A stretch of 64,000 bases of DNA from JBBDMU01 sp040905685 (GCA_040905685.1 JBBDRB010000113.1:1-64000); one strand, 5' to 3'. Numbered from the stretch's first letter, positions 27,252-36,395 are shown. Made by a program: numbers and translations. The notes: a model not told the origin generated them from the sequence alone.

Positions 27252-27572
27252 TCAGATCATGCCGATAAAACAGACTGAGCTTCCGTATTCATTGCTCACA
27301 ATGAAATTACCGCCAAAATCATTATCGGTATAATCCACCACGGTATCGCCGACGTATTGTTCGGAATCCTTTTCCACGTAAATCATCAAATCATCGACTT
27401 CCAGCGTTTTGTCACTTTTCTGAGGGCTCTCGTTTATAGCCAGGCCAACGGATAGGCCTCCACCACATCCGGCACAACCTGAAGACAGCCTGACTTCAGG
27501 AGAATGCATCTCTCCTGCTTTCAGCAACCTGCTGATTTTTTTCCGGGCTTGCGAGGTAAATGTGACAGTCAT
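27252..27572 (-). CDS. HesB/IscA-like protein with altered cysteine motifs
   Basis: A 106-aa HesB-fold protein (MTVTFTSQARKKISRLL at the start, VEVDDLMIYVEKDS-like middle). IscA/ErpA proteins bind iron-sulfur clusters through one Cys near residue 35 and a C-terminal CGCG. Here the first site is SSGCAGCGGG (two Cys), while the C-terminus ends SVCFIGMI with only one Cys. It may belong to a side branch with different ligands. It lies at the 3' end of the der-nuoI-DinB-membrane gene run. Confidence 0.75.
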   Translation of the reverse strand: MTVTFTSQARKKISRLLKAGEMHSPEVRLSSGCAGCGGGLSVGLAINESPQKSDKTLEVDDLMIYVEKDSEQYVGDTVVDYTDNDFGGNFIVSNEYGSSVCFIGMI

Positions 27573-27596
27573 CGAATAAGATATTTAAGGATATTT

Positions 27597-28226
27597 TTAC
27601 GGACCTGCGAAGGATTCAGTCTTGTCTTCTTCTTCCGTCAGCCTGGTCAGACCATGGATGATCAATACAATGGCGGCAGCAACAACTAACTTAATCATCC
27701 ATATATCTATGGGGAGATAGCTGGCAGGAGTAAAGTTCATCAAATAGGCAATGACAATCAACGAAATTCCCGCCACTACGTAATAATTGTTTGGATTCCT
27801 GAGTCCTTTAAGCACAAACAGCATTATTGCAATTAGTATAGCCCCACCCTGGAACATAGCTAACACCATCTCTTTCAATGCATCCGATTCTCTGGCAAAG
27901 GGAAAAGCGGCGATCAGCAACAGGGGCAGAGCGCAAAATACGAATGGAAAGCGGGCAAATACCGGCTTTGATAACCACAATAAAACAGACAGCCCACTCA
28001 TGATGAAGGAAATGGATACAATCCTGCTCCAGTCCATAAATAAACGTCCGTCGACCCAGGGAAAATATGTCTCAAGTTCAGTGCCCACTATGCCTACAGC
28101 CAGCGACAAGGCACTGACCGCCAGACACAGGTAAAAAAGGCTGTTACGGATCCGTGAAAAAAAAAGCAGGCGGATGGTACCGTACAGGGCGGCCAACAGT
28201 AAAAGAAATCCGGAAAGGGTTATCAT
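27597..28226 (-). CDS. Membrane protein, six or seven segments, unknown function
   Basis: A 209-aa hydrophobic protein with roughly seven predicted membrane helices and short loops; its C-terminal tail is acidic (LTEEEDKTE). I do not recognise a family. It overlaps the DinB-like gene by 4 bases, so the two are translationally coupled, and it sits in a minus-strand run with nuoI and der. No catalytic motif is visible. Confidence 0.75.
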   Translation of the reverse strand: MITLSGFLLLLAALYGTIRLLFFSRIRNSLFYLCLAVSALSLAVGIVGTELETYFPWVDGRLFMDWSRIVSISFIMSGLSVLLWLSKPVFARFPFVFCALPLLLIAAFPFARESDALKEMVLAMFQGGAILIAIMLFVLKGLRNPNNYYVVAGISLIVIAYLMNFTPASYLPIDIWMIKLVVAAAIVLIIHGLTRLTEEEDKTESFAGP

Positions 28227-28684
28227 GCTCGGTGAGGCTTTTGCAATGTTCGTCCGGCATCTATGACCAGGATCCTTTCAGCGATCTCCTTTAGCTTTTC
28301 ACGCTCAAAGCCGATCAGCGAATGCAGCCGGTCCAGCAAGGTGGTTTCTTCCCCATTCTGCATGAGCGAACGCTGCCATCCGGCTTCCGGAATGTTACCA
28401 AGCATGGCTACCAGAGTGGAACGGTTTTCCCGGATGGAGTCTATTACTTCATCCGGCCCTTCTGCGGCCTCGACGGTATTCTTGAAAGCCAGTCCTTCAA
28501 TCAGGGGCGAAAACAACGTTCTCTGGGCATGGTCGATCCCCAATAGCATTTCCAAAACGGAGGTTTCACCCAATGGTTTTTCACTGTGGGGTATGGCCGA
28601 TATGACGGTCTTCAATGCCGTTAGTTCTTCCTGCAAATACGAGGCCTGTTCAAGAATTTCTGCGGGTTGCCTTTCCATTGCCAT
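28223..28684 (-). CDS. DinB-like four-helix protein
   Basis: The likely start at 28684 (MAMERQPAEILEQ) gives 153 aa and follows the nuoI stop by 7 bases. A longer in-frame extension would run through nuoI and has no support. The pattern of four amphipathic helices with LLGIDHAQRTLFSPLIEGL and IPEAGWQRSLMQNGEETTLLDRL recalls the DinB/YfiT metal-binding superfamily. The expected three-His metal site is not clearly complete (His in IDHAQ and in LDRLHSL). The function is unknown. Confidence 0.65.
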   Translation of the reverse strand: MAMERQPAEILEQASYLQEELTALKTVISAIPHSEKPLGETSVLEMLLGIDHAQRTLFSPLIEGLAFKNTVEAAEGPDEVIDSIRENRSTLVAMLGNIPEAGWQRSLMQNGEETTLLDRLHSLIGFEREKLKEIAERILVIDAGRTLQKPHRA

Positions 28685-28691
28685 TGTTTTG

Positions 28692-29417
28692 CTATTCAAC
28701 GTTTGCTTTGTCCTGGGCCCGTTCCTCTTCCAGCATTTCCACCAGAGACAGGCTGGTCTCCCAGCGTTTGTCTTTATTGCGTACCGAATGGATGTTATTA
28801 TCCTCATCAAAATTCCAGAACTGCCCGAATTGCCGGTTTTTATATTCACGAAGAAAATCCAGCCGTTCTTTCAGTTCTTCTTTAGGAACCAACAACCTGG
28901 ATTTATCATAAATGGCCTCTTCCCTGTTTTCAAAAACAATGTCATAATCTTTACTCATAACGATGGCCTCTTCGGGACAAACCTCTTCGCACAGGCCACA
29001 ATATATGCAGCGCAGCATATTGATCTCGAAGAAAGACGGATAACGCTCCTTGGGATTGTCCTTGTTTTCATCCGCTTGCATGCTGATGGCCAGCGGCGGA
29101 CAGGCACGGGCACATAACCCGCAGGCCACGCATCGTTCCTGGCCGTTATCTTCTACCAAAACCGGTCGCCCGCGAAATATGGCCGGTGGAGTCCATCTCT
29201 CCTCGGGGTACTGACGGGTGAAGCGGGGCTTGAACATCTGCTTAAAAGTATAGCCCAAACCTTTAAAGATCTCGGGCAAATAGATCCTTTCAAGGAAGTT
29301 CAGCCGGCGCTCTTTATCCTGGTTCTTGCCGGTGGCATTTAATACGGGTTCTTCGAGATTATGAGACACGGATAGTGATTCGGTTTTATAATGATTTAAT
29401 AACAGCCTATTATACAA
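28692..29417 (-). CDS. nuoI: NADH-quinone oxidoreductase subunit I (NuoI-like)
   Basis: A peripheral complex I subunit with two [4Fe-4S] clusters in the motifs CVACGLCARACP and CIYCGLCEEVCP, within a 241-aa frame. The preceding line YLPEIFKGLGYTFKQMF is typical. No other nuo gene is nearby, so it is separated from the main operon, if one exists. The start is uncertain: the longest frame begins with TTG at 29417, 8 bases after the der stop, and a GTG at 29369 would give 225 aa. Confidence 0.88.
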   Translation of the reverse strand: MYNRLLLNHYKTESLSVSHNLEEPVLNATGKNQDKERRLNFLERIYLPEIFKGLGYTFKQMFKPRFTRQYPEERWTPPAIFRGRPVLVEDNGQERCVACGLCARACPPLAISMQADENKDNPKERYPSFFEINMLRCIYCGLCEEVCPEEAIVMSKDYDIVFENREEAIYDKSRLLVPKEELKERLDFLREYKNRQFGQFWNFDEDNNIHSVRNKDKRWETSLSLVEMLEEERAQDKANVE

Positions 29418-29425
29418 AAACTATG

Positions 29426-30733
29426 TCATTTTTCCTTGAATATCAACGTGATTGGAACGCCTGTGAACTGAAATTCTTCCCGCATTCTGTTTTCAAGGAA
29501 TCGTCTGTAATTAGCCGGCAGGCTTTCCGGATTATTGAGGAAAAACATAAATACGGGAGGATTCGCTTTTACCTGTGTAACGTATTTAATCTTGCGTTCT
29601 TTTCCTCCGGCTCCCGGTAAGGGCCGCGTCGAGATGATACGCTCCATAAACTTGTTAAGCTCACTCGTCGATATCTTTTTGTGACGCTCTTCAATAACAA
29701 CGTCGGCCATTTCAATTATTTTAAAGATCCTTTGTCTGGATTTCGCCGAAATGGTGATAATGGGGATATAGCCCATATCCGGCATCTTATCCCGGATCAT
29801 TTTTTCATAATTTTTTACCGAGTGAGTATCTTTTTCCACCAGGTCCCATTTGTTGATGGCGACGATGACCCCTTTATTAAATTTTTCCGCCTCCCTGAGA
29901 ATCCTCAGGTCCTGTGCTTCAAACCCCTGGACAGCATCTATCAACAAAATAGCTACATGGCATTCCCGTATGCTTTTGCCGGTCCGTACTGCACTGAAGA
30001 ATTCAATATTCTCTGCCACTTTACTTTTGCGGCGCAAACCTGCCGTATCGACCAGAACATAGGATTTGTCATGAAAGGTCAGCCTGCTGTTAATGGAATC
30101 GCGTGTGGTTCCCGCTATATCGGTCACAATGCTTCGTTCATCATTTAAAAGGGCATTGACCAAACTGCTTTTTCCAACATTGGGACGGCCGATAATAGCT
30201 ATTTTGGGAGTGCCGTCCTCATTGTTATTTTTGGTCTCTTCCGGAAGCAGGGTTACCAGATAGTCCAGCAACTCTCCCGTCCCGGTTCCGGTAATGGAAG
30301 ACAGGGCAAATACATCCTCAAAACCGAGTTTATAGAATTCAGAGGCCTGCCAGCTCCGTTCGGTATTGTCGGCTTTATTGGCTACCACCACAATGGGTTT
30401 TGCCTGTTTCCTCAAAATTTCAGCCACGGCCTGATCCAGATCCGTAATACCTTGCTCAACATCAACAAGGAAGATTATGACGTCGGCTTCGTTTATGGCA
30501 ATTTGCACCTGCTCGCGGATGCCGTCCACAATGACGTTGCCACGCTCCGGTAAGTATCCGCCGGTATCGATCACCGTAAAATCACGGTCGTTCCAGTAAC
30601 TTTCCCCGTAATGGCGGTCACGCGTTACGCCCGTCTGGTCATGTACGATGGCCTGTCTTTCGCCGATCAGGCGATTAAAAAAGGTTGATTTGCCCACATT
30701 GGGGCGCCCTACAATGGCAACTACCGGCAGCAT
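29426..30733 (-). CDS. der: Ribosome biogenesis GTPase Der (EngA)
   Basis: Der carries two tandem GTPase domains and acts in 50S assembly. Both P-loops read GRPNVGKS (near residues 9 and 180), each with its own DTAG or DTGG and NKAD/NKWD motifs. The C-terminal KH-like domain includes RIISTRPLPGAGGKERKIKYVTQ. The length of 435 aa is standard. It is the first gene of a minus-strand run continuing into nuoI. Confidence 0.97.
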   Translation of the reverse strand: MLPVVAIVGRPNVGKSTFFNRLIGERQAIVHDQTGVTRDRHYGESYWNDRDFTVIDTGGYLPERGNVIVDGIREQVQIAINEADVIIFLVDVEQGITDLDQAVAEILRKQAKPIVVVANKADNTERSWQASEFYKLGFEDVFALSSITGTGTGELLDYLVTLLPEETKNNNEDGTPKIAIIGRPNVGKSSLVNALLNDERSIVTDIAGTTRDSINSRLTFHDKSYVLVDTAGLRRKSKVAENIEFFSAVRTGKSIRECHVAILLIDAVQGFEAQDLRILREAEKFNKGVIVAINKWDLVEKDTHSVKNYEKMIRDKMPDMGYIPIITISAKSRQRIFKIIEMADVVIEERHKKISTSELNKFMERIISTRPLPGAGGKERKIKYVTQVKANPPVFMFFLNNPESLPANYRRFLENRMREEFQFTGVPITLIFKEK

Positions 30734-30946
30734 GTAAATACTAGGTTAAAGGCTGTTATCAGCCTGGATAACCGACCAGGCCTGAAGAGTGCAAAGATAA
30801 CTACAATCATTGACAATCCGATGAAGTTAAATGCAATTGAATGCAAAAATATCTTTGCCCCCTTTAGGTTTTCATGGTATTATGCTTTCACCAACGGAAC
30901 GAATCGATCAAAATGTTTCACCACCTCATTACCTGAGAATACTATT

Positions 30947-31195
30947 ATGCTACAATGGATGCATGGAGAATTCGGACTTGTCGGTTCGCTGATTCTGGCG
31001 TACCTATTTTTTCTCCTTTTTATTTTCTGGATTTCCGGTCTGGCCGGCATCAATGATTCAAAGATGTCAGATGGTAAAAAAATCAATTTACTGTTGATAG
31101 GCATTTTTATTCCGCCCTACCCCATCCTGTGGCTTTTCAGGGAAATCTACCGGCAGCATAAAGTGCTTAAGCACGGAAAACACGGCATTCGCTGA
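30947..31195 (+). CDS. Small two-helix membrane protein
   Basis: The start at 30947 (MLQWMHGEFGLVG) gives 82 aa with two hydrophobic helices (about 8-31 and 42-60) and a basic C-terminal tail (REIYRQHKVLKHGKHG). A longer in-frame start at 30821 would add 42 residues of ordinary composition that look non-coding. No family recognised. It is the first of several small membrane proteins upstream of a glycosyltransferase. Confidence 0.55.
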   Translation: MLQWMHGEFGLVGSLILAYLFFLLFIFWISGLAGINDSKMSDGKKINLLLIGIFIPPYPILWLFREIYRQHKVLKHGKHGIR

Positions 31196-31317
31196 CCAGT
31201 TGCCTTTCCCGATCCTTAACATATTCTCACTTGTGCTTTGACATTTATTATGTAATATTATTGAATATAACGCGTAGCTGAACTACTTCATCAGAGATAT
31301 TAAAAAAAGGCTGAAAA

Positions 31318-31467
31318 ATGTTAATGTTCATTTTAATACTGTTGGTCGTGCTTTGGGCTGTAGGATTGATTACCGAACAGACCTTCGGCGGTTTTATTCA
31401 TGTATTACTTGTCATAGCCGTGGCCGTTGTGCTGATTCGCATCATTCAGGGACAACGACCCTTTTAA
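31318..31467 (+). CDS. lmo0937-type mini membrane protein
   Basis: A 49-aa protein made of two hydrophobic helices around a Gly-rich turn (LITEQTFGGFIHVLLVIAV). This is the pattern of the lmo0937 family of very small membrane proteins. The C-terminus is basic (IRIIQGQRPF). The family is widespread but uncharacterised, and some members respond to stress. It is followed after 15 bases by another small membrane protein. Confidence 0.75.
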   Translation: MLMFILILLVVLWAVGLITEQTFGGFIHVLLVIAVAVVLIRIIQGQRPF

Positions 31468-31482
31468 AATTCAGCCTGCTTC

Positions 31483-31731
31483 ATGAAAAACTATATTGGC
31501 GTTGTGCTTATCATTATCGGTCTGGCTTTAGTCCTGACCGAAGGAAATGGGGACCCCGATTATGAGGAACAGGCCACCGGACGGGATGAAGCCGGCGGCG
31601 ACCGCGGGCCGGAAGCTCCCGAAGACGGCTCTACAATTAGCATCCAGCCCGTGTTAGGAGTGGTTTTCCTTCTCACCGGAGCAGGGATTTTGATTTATGC
31701 CTACAATAATGAGAGCAGAAAAAGCAGCTGA
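31483..31731 (+). CDS. Small membrane protein with acidic loop
   Basis: An 82-aa protein with an N-terminal membrane helix (NYIGVVLIIIGLALVL), a 30-residue acidic loop (about 20-50, rich in D, E and G) and a second helix (QPVLGVVFLLTGAGILIYAY). I do not recognise the family; the topology recalls DUF3185-like proteins. It is probably cotranscribed with the lmo0937-type gene. Confidence 0.65.
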   Translation: MKNYIGVVLIIIGLALVLTEGNGDPDYEEQATGRDEAGGDRGPEAPEDGSTISIQPVLGVVFLLTGAGILIYAYNNESRKSS

Positions 31732-31856
31732 TAAATTAGTTGAATTCTGCTTATCATTACGCTCAGTATTGTTCCGGATTTTCAGGCATACCAGGTAGTG
31801 TATATTATCCCGGCCTGAACATTTTTACATTTTTGATTCTTCCCGGAGTTGTTCCC

Positions 31857-32198
31857 ATGATCTGGCTTAAAGAAGTTATTGTTGATATTGCGGTTACCGT
31901 ATTCATCCTCGCAGCTGTCCTGCTCGGGTTAGAATGGATGCAGTACGTGCTGATCGGATATACCGTTTTCATGCTGCTGGCGAAAGTGATGGTTTATTTC
32001 ACGGACGGTTTATCACAACTGCTCAAAAAAAAACCCCAGGCACCCCCTGCTGCGGTCATATATCAACTGTATGGAATTAACATTGCCATCCTCATTCTTT
32101 TTAGCTGGTGGCTTACGGCCGGACTCTGGGCTTTGGTCGGTCTGGTTTCTTATCTGACCGATAAGAAACTCTATGGAGATATAGGAAGTTTGAAATAA
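31857..32198 (+). CDS. Membrane protein, unknown
   Basis: The start at 31857 (MIWLKEVIVDIAVTVF) has a GGAG about 10 bases upstream and gives 113 aa with three or four hydrophobic segments. A longer in-frame start at 31740 would add 39 unconvincing residues. No known family. It ends 4 bases before the glycosyltransferase gene, so the two are probably cotranscribed. Confidence 0.65.
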   Translation: MIWLKEVIVDIAVTVFILAAVLLGLEWMQYVLIGYTVFMLLAKVMVYFTDGLSQLLKKKPQAPPAAVIYQLYGINIAILILFSWWLTAGLWALVGLVSYLTDKKLYGDIGSLK

Positions 32199-32202
32199 AA
32201 TC

Positions 32203-33333
32203 ATGCCAAAATTAAAAGTTCTTCATTTTAAAACCTTCTATTTAAACCTCTCTGAAACGTTTATCAACCGTCTGGTTCGTAATCACAAAGATTTTGAACC
32301 GGTGATTGCCACAGCCTTTAAAAAAAAGTATTGCGAGGGTTTGAACGTATACGAGATGCCCTCAGATGGAATAAGTGGTTTGATCAACCTGGGTCAGCTC
32401 AGGTTCAATCAAAGCCCCGCTTTTCTTAATTCGGTGATCGAAAAAGAGAACCCCTCTGTTATACACGGTCATTTCGCACTGGATTCGTATCGCTTGCTGC
32501 GCGTTGCCCGGAAGCATAGGATCCCTCTTATTGTTAATTTTTACGGATACGATGTGATCCGTCTTCCCAAAGAATTCGGCTGGAAAACAAGGTACAAAAC
32601 GCTGAGCGCCAGGGCCGATCATTTTATTGCCGGATCACTGGACATGAAGCTGAATCTTATCCGGCTGGGGTTTCCGGAAGAACGTATTGAAATCATCAAA
32701 CTGGGGCTGGACATGAGCAATATCCATTTCAAACACCGGACCCGAACGGGGCCCAGGCTGATGATGGTGGGCCGGATGGTGGAAAAGAAAGGCTTTGAAT
32801 ATGCGCTTAAAGCCGTTTCCATACTTACGAAACGGGAATATCCGGTTCACCTGAATTTATTTGGTGACGGACCCCTGGCCCCTTCCCTTAAAAAATTGTG
32901 CCGTGATCTTGATATTACGCGGGCCGTTACCTTTAACGGCCAAACCGGCAACAAGCAGATCGTCGACCAGCTCTACCATCATGACATGCTGTTATCACCC
33001 AGCATACAGGCTAAGGATGGTGACCGTGAGGGTATTCCTCAAACTATTGTAGAAGGCATGGCCAGCGGCATTCCGGTAATAGGATCGACGCATGCAGGCA
33101 TACCGGAACTTCTTATTGACGAACAAACCGGCCTTCTGACCGGTGAACGTGACCCGGAAGCCATCGCTCGTTCAGTGGTAAAACTGATGGATCATCCCAA
33201 ATTAGTCAGCCATATCAGCCTTGCCGGCCGTGATAAAGTCGAGCTGGATCATTCCATTCATAAGCTTGTCCATGCAACCGAAAACCTGTACACAAAGGTT
33301 ATTGGAAATGCTAAGGCCGGTAAATTCCGATAG
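32203..33333 (+). CDS. GT4-family glycosyltransferase
   Basis: A 376-aa GT-B enzyme. The N-terminal half includes SVIHGHFALDSYRLL. The C-terminal donor-binding half includes MMVGRMVEKKGFEYALKA and the EX7E-type line REGIPQTIVEGMASGIPVIG. It resembles transferases that extend exopolysaccharide or colanic acid-type chains. The sugar and acceptor cannot be read from the sequence. No other polysaccharide genes flank it. Confidence 0.9.
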   Translation: MPKLKVLHFKTFYLNLSETFINRLVRNHKDFEPVIATAFKKKYCEGLNVYEMPSDGISGLINLGQLRFNQSPAFLNSVIEKENPSVIHGHFALDSYRLLRVARKHRIPLIVNFYGYDVIRLPKEFGWKTRYKTLSARADHFIAGSLDMKLNLIRLGFPEERIEIIKLGLDMSNIHFKHRTRTGPRLMMVGRMVEKKGFEYALKAVSILTKREYPVHLNLFGDGPLAPSLKKLCRDLDITRAVTFNGQTGNKQIVDQLYHHDMLLSPSIQAKDGDREGIPQTIVEGMASGIPVIGSTHAGIPELLIDEQTGLLTGERDPEAIARSVVKLMDHPKLVSHISLAGRDKVELDHSIHKLVHATENLYTKVIGNAKAGKFR

Positions 33334-33430
33334 CAAGATAGATTGTTAGTAAAATCTATATGAAGCTTGTTGATCATTTGCTGATATTGCTATAACTGTT
33401 TATTTTAACTAGAGATAATGGAGATGTTTT

Positions 33431-33994
33431 ATGGCGAAACTTATTTTCTTGCCTGCTTTCTTTGCAGGTATCTGTCTGTTACCGTTCACCAGCGCTTTTG
33501 CTCAACAAATTACTGATCCGGCATCACCCTATACCCTCAAAGCAGGTGGCGGACTGGTCTACGGTACCGAAATAGAAAACGCCGGCCTCCAGCTCAATGG
33601 CTATTACCGGCTACCGGCTAACGAACAAATATTTGTGGGCGGTGATCTGACCTATTTTTTTCCCGATTCCGAATCTTTTCCCGGGGGCAGTAGCAGCCAA
33701 AGGCTGCTGGCGATCAACATTAACGGACAATACCATTTCTATCAGGAAAATGAAATAGGCGCCTACGGCATGGGTGGATTGAACTACGCCATGTTACGTT
33801 TTTCCTCTGAATTCGATGATATCGGCGATGAGTTTGATGTTTCAGAAACCGAATCGGAAATCGGTCTGAACATTGGCGCAGGGGTTGAATATGAACTGGA
33901 TTTTGGACTGATTTATGGGGAGATCAAATTTGTGATCAGCGATTTTGATCAACTGGTAATTGGGGCCGGCGTGCGTCTGCCATTTGACATGTAA
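33431..33994 (+). CDS. Outer-membrane beta-barrel protein
   Basis: A 187-aa protein with a signal peptide (MAKLIFLPAFFAGICLLPF, cleavage after AFA) and a body of alternating aromatic and polar residues typical of a small eight-strand barrel (GGGLVYGTEIENAGLQLNGYY at its start). It is probably an OmpX/OmpW-like outer-membrane protein. No specific function can be assigned. Confidence 0.8.
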   Translation: MAKLIFLPAFFAGICLLPFTSAFAQQITDPASPYTLKAGGGLVYGTEIENAGLQLNGYYRLPANEQIFVGGDLTYFFPDSESFPGGSSSQRLLAININGQYHFYQENEIGAYGMGGLNYAMLRFSSEFDDIGDEFDVSETESEIGLNIGAGVEYELDFGLIYGEIKFVISDFDQLVIGAGVRLPFDM

Positions 33995-34057
33995 CACATC
34001 TAAGGGATGGTTTTGCTATATTCGGATGCACCTTAAAGATCCATCTCATTTATTATT

Positions 34058-34486
34058 ATGGAATTACCCTCCGGCGTTTCATACGCAGGCTTTTGGAAGC
34101 GTTTTGTAGCCATCCTGCTGGATAACATCATTCTGTTCGTTATCTATGGAGTACTGGTCCTTTTCACTACCGGCAATATGGGGGGCATCGGACAAGGTTA
34201 TGATTTTATGTATGTTGTTTTTACCTGGCTGTATTTCGCCGGTATGGAAAGTTCCCAATACAAAGCTACCCTCGGAAAACGTATTCTCAACATATACGTC
34301 ACCGATCTTGAGGGAAACCGCATCAGCTTCCTTAGGGCTACAGGCCGTCATTTCTCCAAGATTATATCCGCCGCTGTATTTCTAATCGGCTATCTCATGG
34401 CCGGGTTCACTTCCCGAAAACAGGCCCTTCATGATATGATTGCCTCCTGCCTTGTCCTCTATGAACAGGAAGATACCTCCTGGTAA
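34058..34486 (+). CDS. RDD family membrane protein
   Basis: A 142-aa protein with the RDD domain. The Arg and Asp signature residues are in GFWKRFVAILLDNIILF, with a second block YKATLGKRILNIYVTDLEGNRIS and three hydrophobic segments. RDD proteins are common inner-membrane proteins with poorly known roles; some members act in ion exchange. It converges with the SPOR-domain gene two bases later. Confidence 0.88.
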   Translation: MELPSGVSYAGFWKRFVAILLDNIILFVIYGVLVLFTTGNMGGIGQGYDFMYVVFTWLYFAGMESSQYKATLGKRILNIYVTDLEGNRISFLRATGRHFSKIISAAVFLIGYLMAGFTSRKQALHDMIASCLVLYEQEDTSW

Positions 34487-34488
34487 GT

Positions 34489-35664
34489 TCAGCGGATCGT
34501 ATAAATCCAGGCATCGGGATTCAGGGTTCTTTTGATTTCCCTTAAATGCTCATTGGCAGACCGGAAGTTTCCGAACTGCCCATAGGAGACATTATAGTAA
34601 CTATTATCGTAGTCAACGATGATTCTTGCCCGCTGATGACCATCCTGCAGGAGTTCTTCGAGATGCTCATGGGCCCGGGATTCGTCGGTATAGGTATCGG
34701 CAATCAAAAAATACTGGGGCAAAGCGGGTTCCGAATAATCCAGCATGCCAAGGTTCTGGCTCTCTTTCACCGATTCTACCTCAATTCTCAACTCTTCCAG
34801 TCTGTCATCCTGTCTGTTAAGTTCCTGATGTACGGCATCGATACGTTCACCAAGCCGGTCCATTGTATTGTTTACCTGATTGACCTGTTCATTGACCTCT
34901 GCAAGTCTGTTTTCAAACAATTCCAGCAAATCATGCATTTCACGCTGATGGTCCCTGGCGGTAACCGTAGTTTCCTGTCGCCATGAGGTATGCTGCTCGC
35001 GACTGCTCCCGAACTTGATGGACAATCCCGCTGTGAGAAAACTGTAATAATCATTGCTTAACCTGTGTTCGTCGACGGGGGAGCCGGGTATGGTTTCATA
35101 TCCGTCTATGACATCGCTGCCGGTGAAATTATATTCAAACTGTGCAATCAGATCCAGCCTTCTTGACAAATACTGCCTCACCCCTCCTCCGGCTGTAATA
35201 ACCGTTGTTCGCCCCCTGCCGGGCTGACCCTGGTAATCCTGCCAACCCTGTTCTTCCCGGGTAATATCCACCTCCGTTTCGTAGGCCATTATCCCCAGGC
35301 CGAAGATCCCGTTAAGTGCGCTGTTGCCGAAAAAGCTTCTGTCCAAACCCAATAACTGAAGGAAATTTATTTGGGTCCGCAGCGAATAATGATTAAAATC
35401 CATTTCATAGGTCCTGCTGAAAAAATTGTTTCCACTGCCTTCAAAGCGACCCCTTGAGTAATGGCCATAGAAGGCTGTGACCGGTGACAGCGAATAGCGC
35501 ACATTGAAGCCATAAGCAGGACTAAGTTCGGACCCCACGTTAAAATAACTATATCCGGCCCCTGCCGTTAGCTCTATGCTCCAGTTTGCCGGGCTTTCCT
35601 GTGCAGGACTAACGATAACCAGACAAAAGAGTGCAATTGGTAATACCAGTATCGTTTTGATCAT
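34489..35664 (-). CDS. Outer-membrane barrel / coiled-coil / SPOR protein
   Basis: The start at 35664 (MIKTILVLPIALFCLVIVS) gives a signal peptide and 391 aa. An earlier in-frame start would bury the signal peptide. Residues of about 25-230 look like a beta-barrel. Residues of about 240-310 are a coiled coil (EQVNQVNNTMDRLGERIDAV). Residues of about 315-391 are a SPOR-like domain (YFLIADTYTDESRAHEHLEE to the end). SPOR domains bind denuded peptidoglycan at division sites. The layout suggests a tether between outer membrane and cell wall. The combination is unusual and the role is inferred. Confidence 0.72.
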   Translation of the reverse strand: MIKTILVLPIALFCLVIVSPAQESPANWSIELTAGAGYSYFNVGSELSPAYGFNVRYSLSPVTAFYGHYSRGRFEGSGNNFFSRTYEMDFNHYSLRTQINFLQLLGLDRSFFGNSALNGIFGLGIMAYETEVDITREEQGWQDYQGQPGRGRTTVITAGGGVRQYLSRRLDLIAQFEYNFTGSDVIDGYETIPGSPVDEHRLSNDYYSFLTAGLSIKFGSSREQHTSWRQETTVTARDHQREMHDLLELFENRLAEVNEQVNQVNNTMDRLGERIDAVHQELNRQDDRLEELRIEVESVKESQNLGMLDYSEPALPQYFLIADTYTDESRAHEHLEELLQDGHQRARIIVDYDNSYYNVSYGQFGNFRSANEHLREIKRTLNPDAWIYTIR

Positions 35665-35842
35665 ATCTCTTACTATACTTTTCTCCTTGATGAAAGGCTT
35701 AAATTCAACAATCACCAGGATATAGTCAAGTAATAATATAAAAAGATATATATTTGCCTGGCACAAAATATATCTTTGTGAAATCTGAACCCGTCTCTAT
35801 CGTTTTATTACCAAACTATTCACCTTAAAATCCAATCCTATC

Positions 35843-36385
35843 ATGAATGAACTGAAAAATAAGCGCATATTGCTATTTGTAGCAGATCTTTTTGAAGATA
35901 TGGAATTGATGTACCCGAAAATCCGCCTGAAGGAAGCCGGGGCCGAGGTTGTTGTGGCCGGAGAAGAAGAAGGCACCTCTTATAAGGGCAAGCACGGGCA
36001 CCCGTGTACGGCAAATGCCTCCCTGGTTAACATTCGATCAAAAGATTTTGATGCTTTGGTCATTCCCGGCGGCTTTGCACCGGACAAGTTGAGAAGGGAT
36101 AAAAAAGTACTGGATATCACACGCACTTTCCATGAAACCAACAAGCCCATAGCTTATATTTGTCACGCAGGGTGGGTTCCTGTGTCAGCGGGAATCGTAA
36201 AAGGGTTCCGGGTCACCTCAACCCGGGCTATAAAGGATGATCTTGTGAATGCCGGAGCCGATTGGGTGGATGAACCCCTGGTTATTGACAGAAATCATAT
36301 AACCAGCCGGAATCCGGACGATCTGCCCCAATTCTGCCAGGGAATTATTCAGACGATGAGCGAAGTGGCCGAGTACCAGGCATAA
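35843..36385 (+). CDS. DJ-1/PfpI family protein
   Basis: A 180-aa class I glutamine amidotransferase-like protein. The nucleophile is Cys107 in IAYICHAGWVPVSAG. The conserved Glu near the N-terminus (DLFEDMELMYP) and the oxyanion line IPGGFAPDKLRRD also fit. Relatives are described as intracellular proteases, general stress proteins or protein deglycases. The exact activity is disputed. It stands alone, with a strong hairpin between it and nrdJ. Confidence 0.9.
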   Translation: MNELKNKRILLFVADLFEDMELMYPKIRLKEAGAEVVVAGEEEGTSYKGKHGHPCTANASLVNIRSKDFDALVIPGGFAPDKLRRDKKVLDITRTFHETNKPIAYICHAGWVPVSAGIVKGFRVTSTRAIKDDLVNAGADWVDEPLVIDRNHITSRNPDDLPQFCQGIIQTMSEVAEYQA

Positions 36386-36395
36386 CAGGCTGAGC

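Noticed and set aside
28685..28849. Extension of the DinB-like protein through the nuoI gene.
   Set aside because: The residues are the out-of-frame shadow of nuoI; a good start exists at 28684, just after the nuoI stop.
30821..30946. N-terminal extension of the small membrane protein.
   Set aside because: The 42 added residues look non-coding; the start at 30947 gives a normal two-helix protein.
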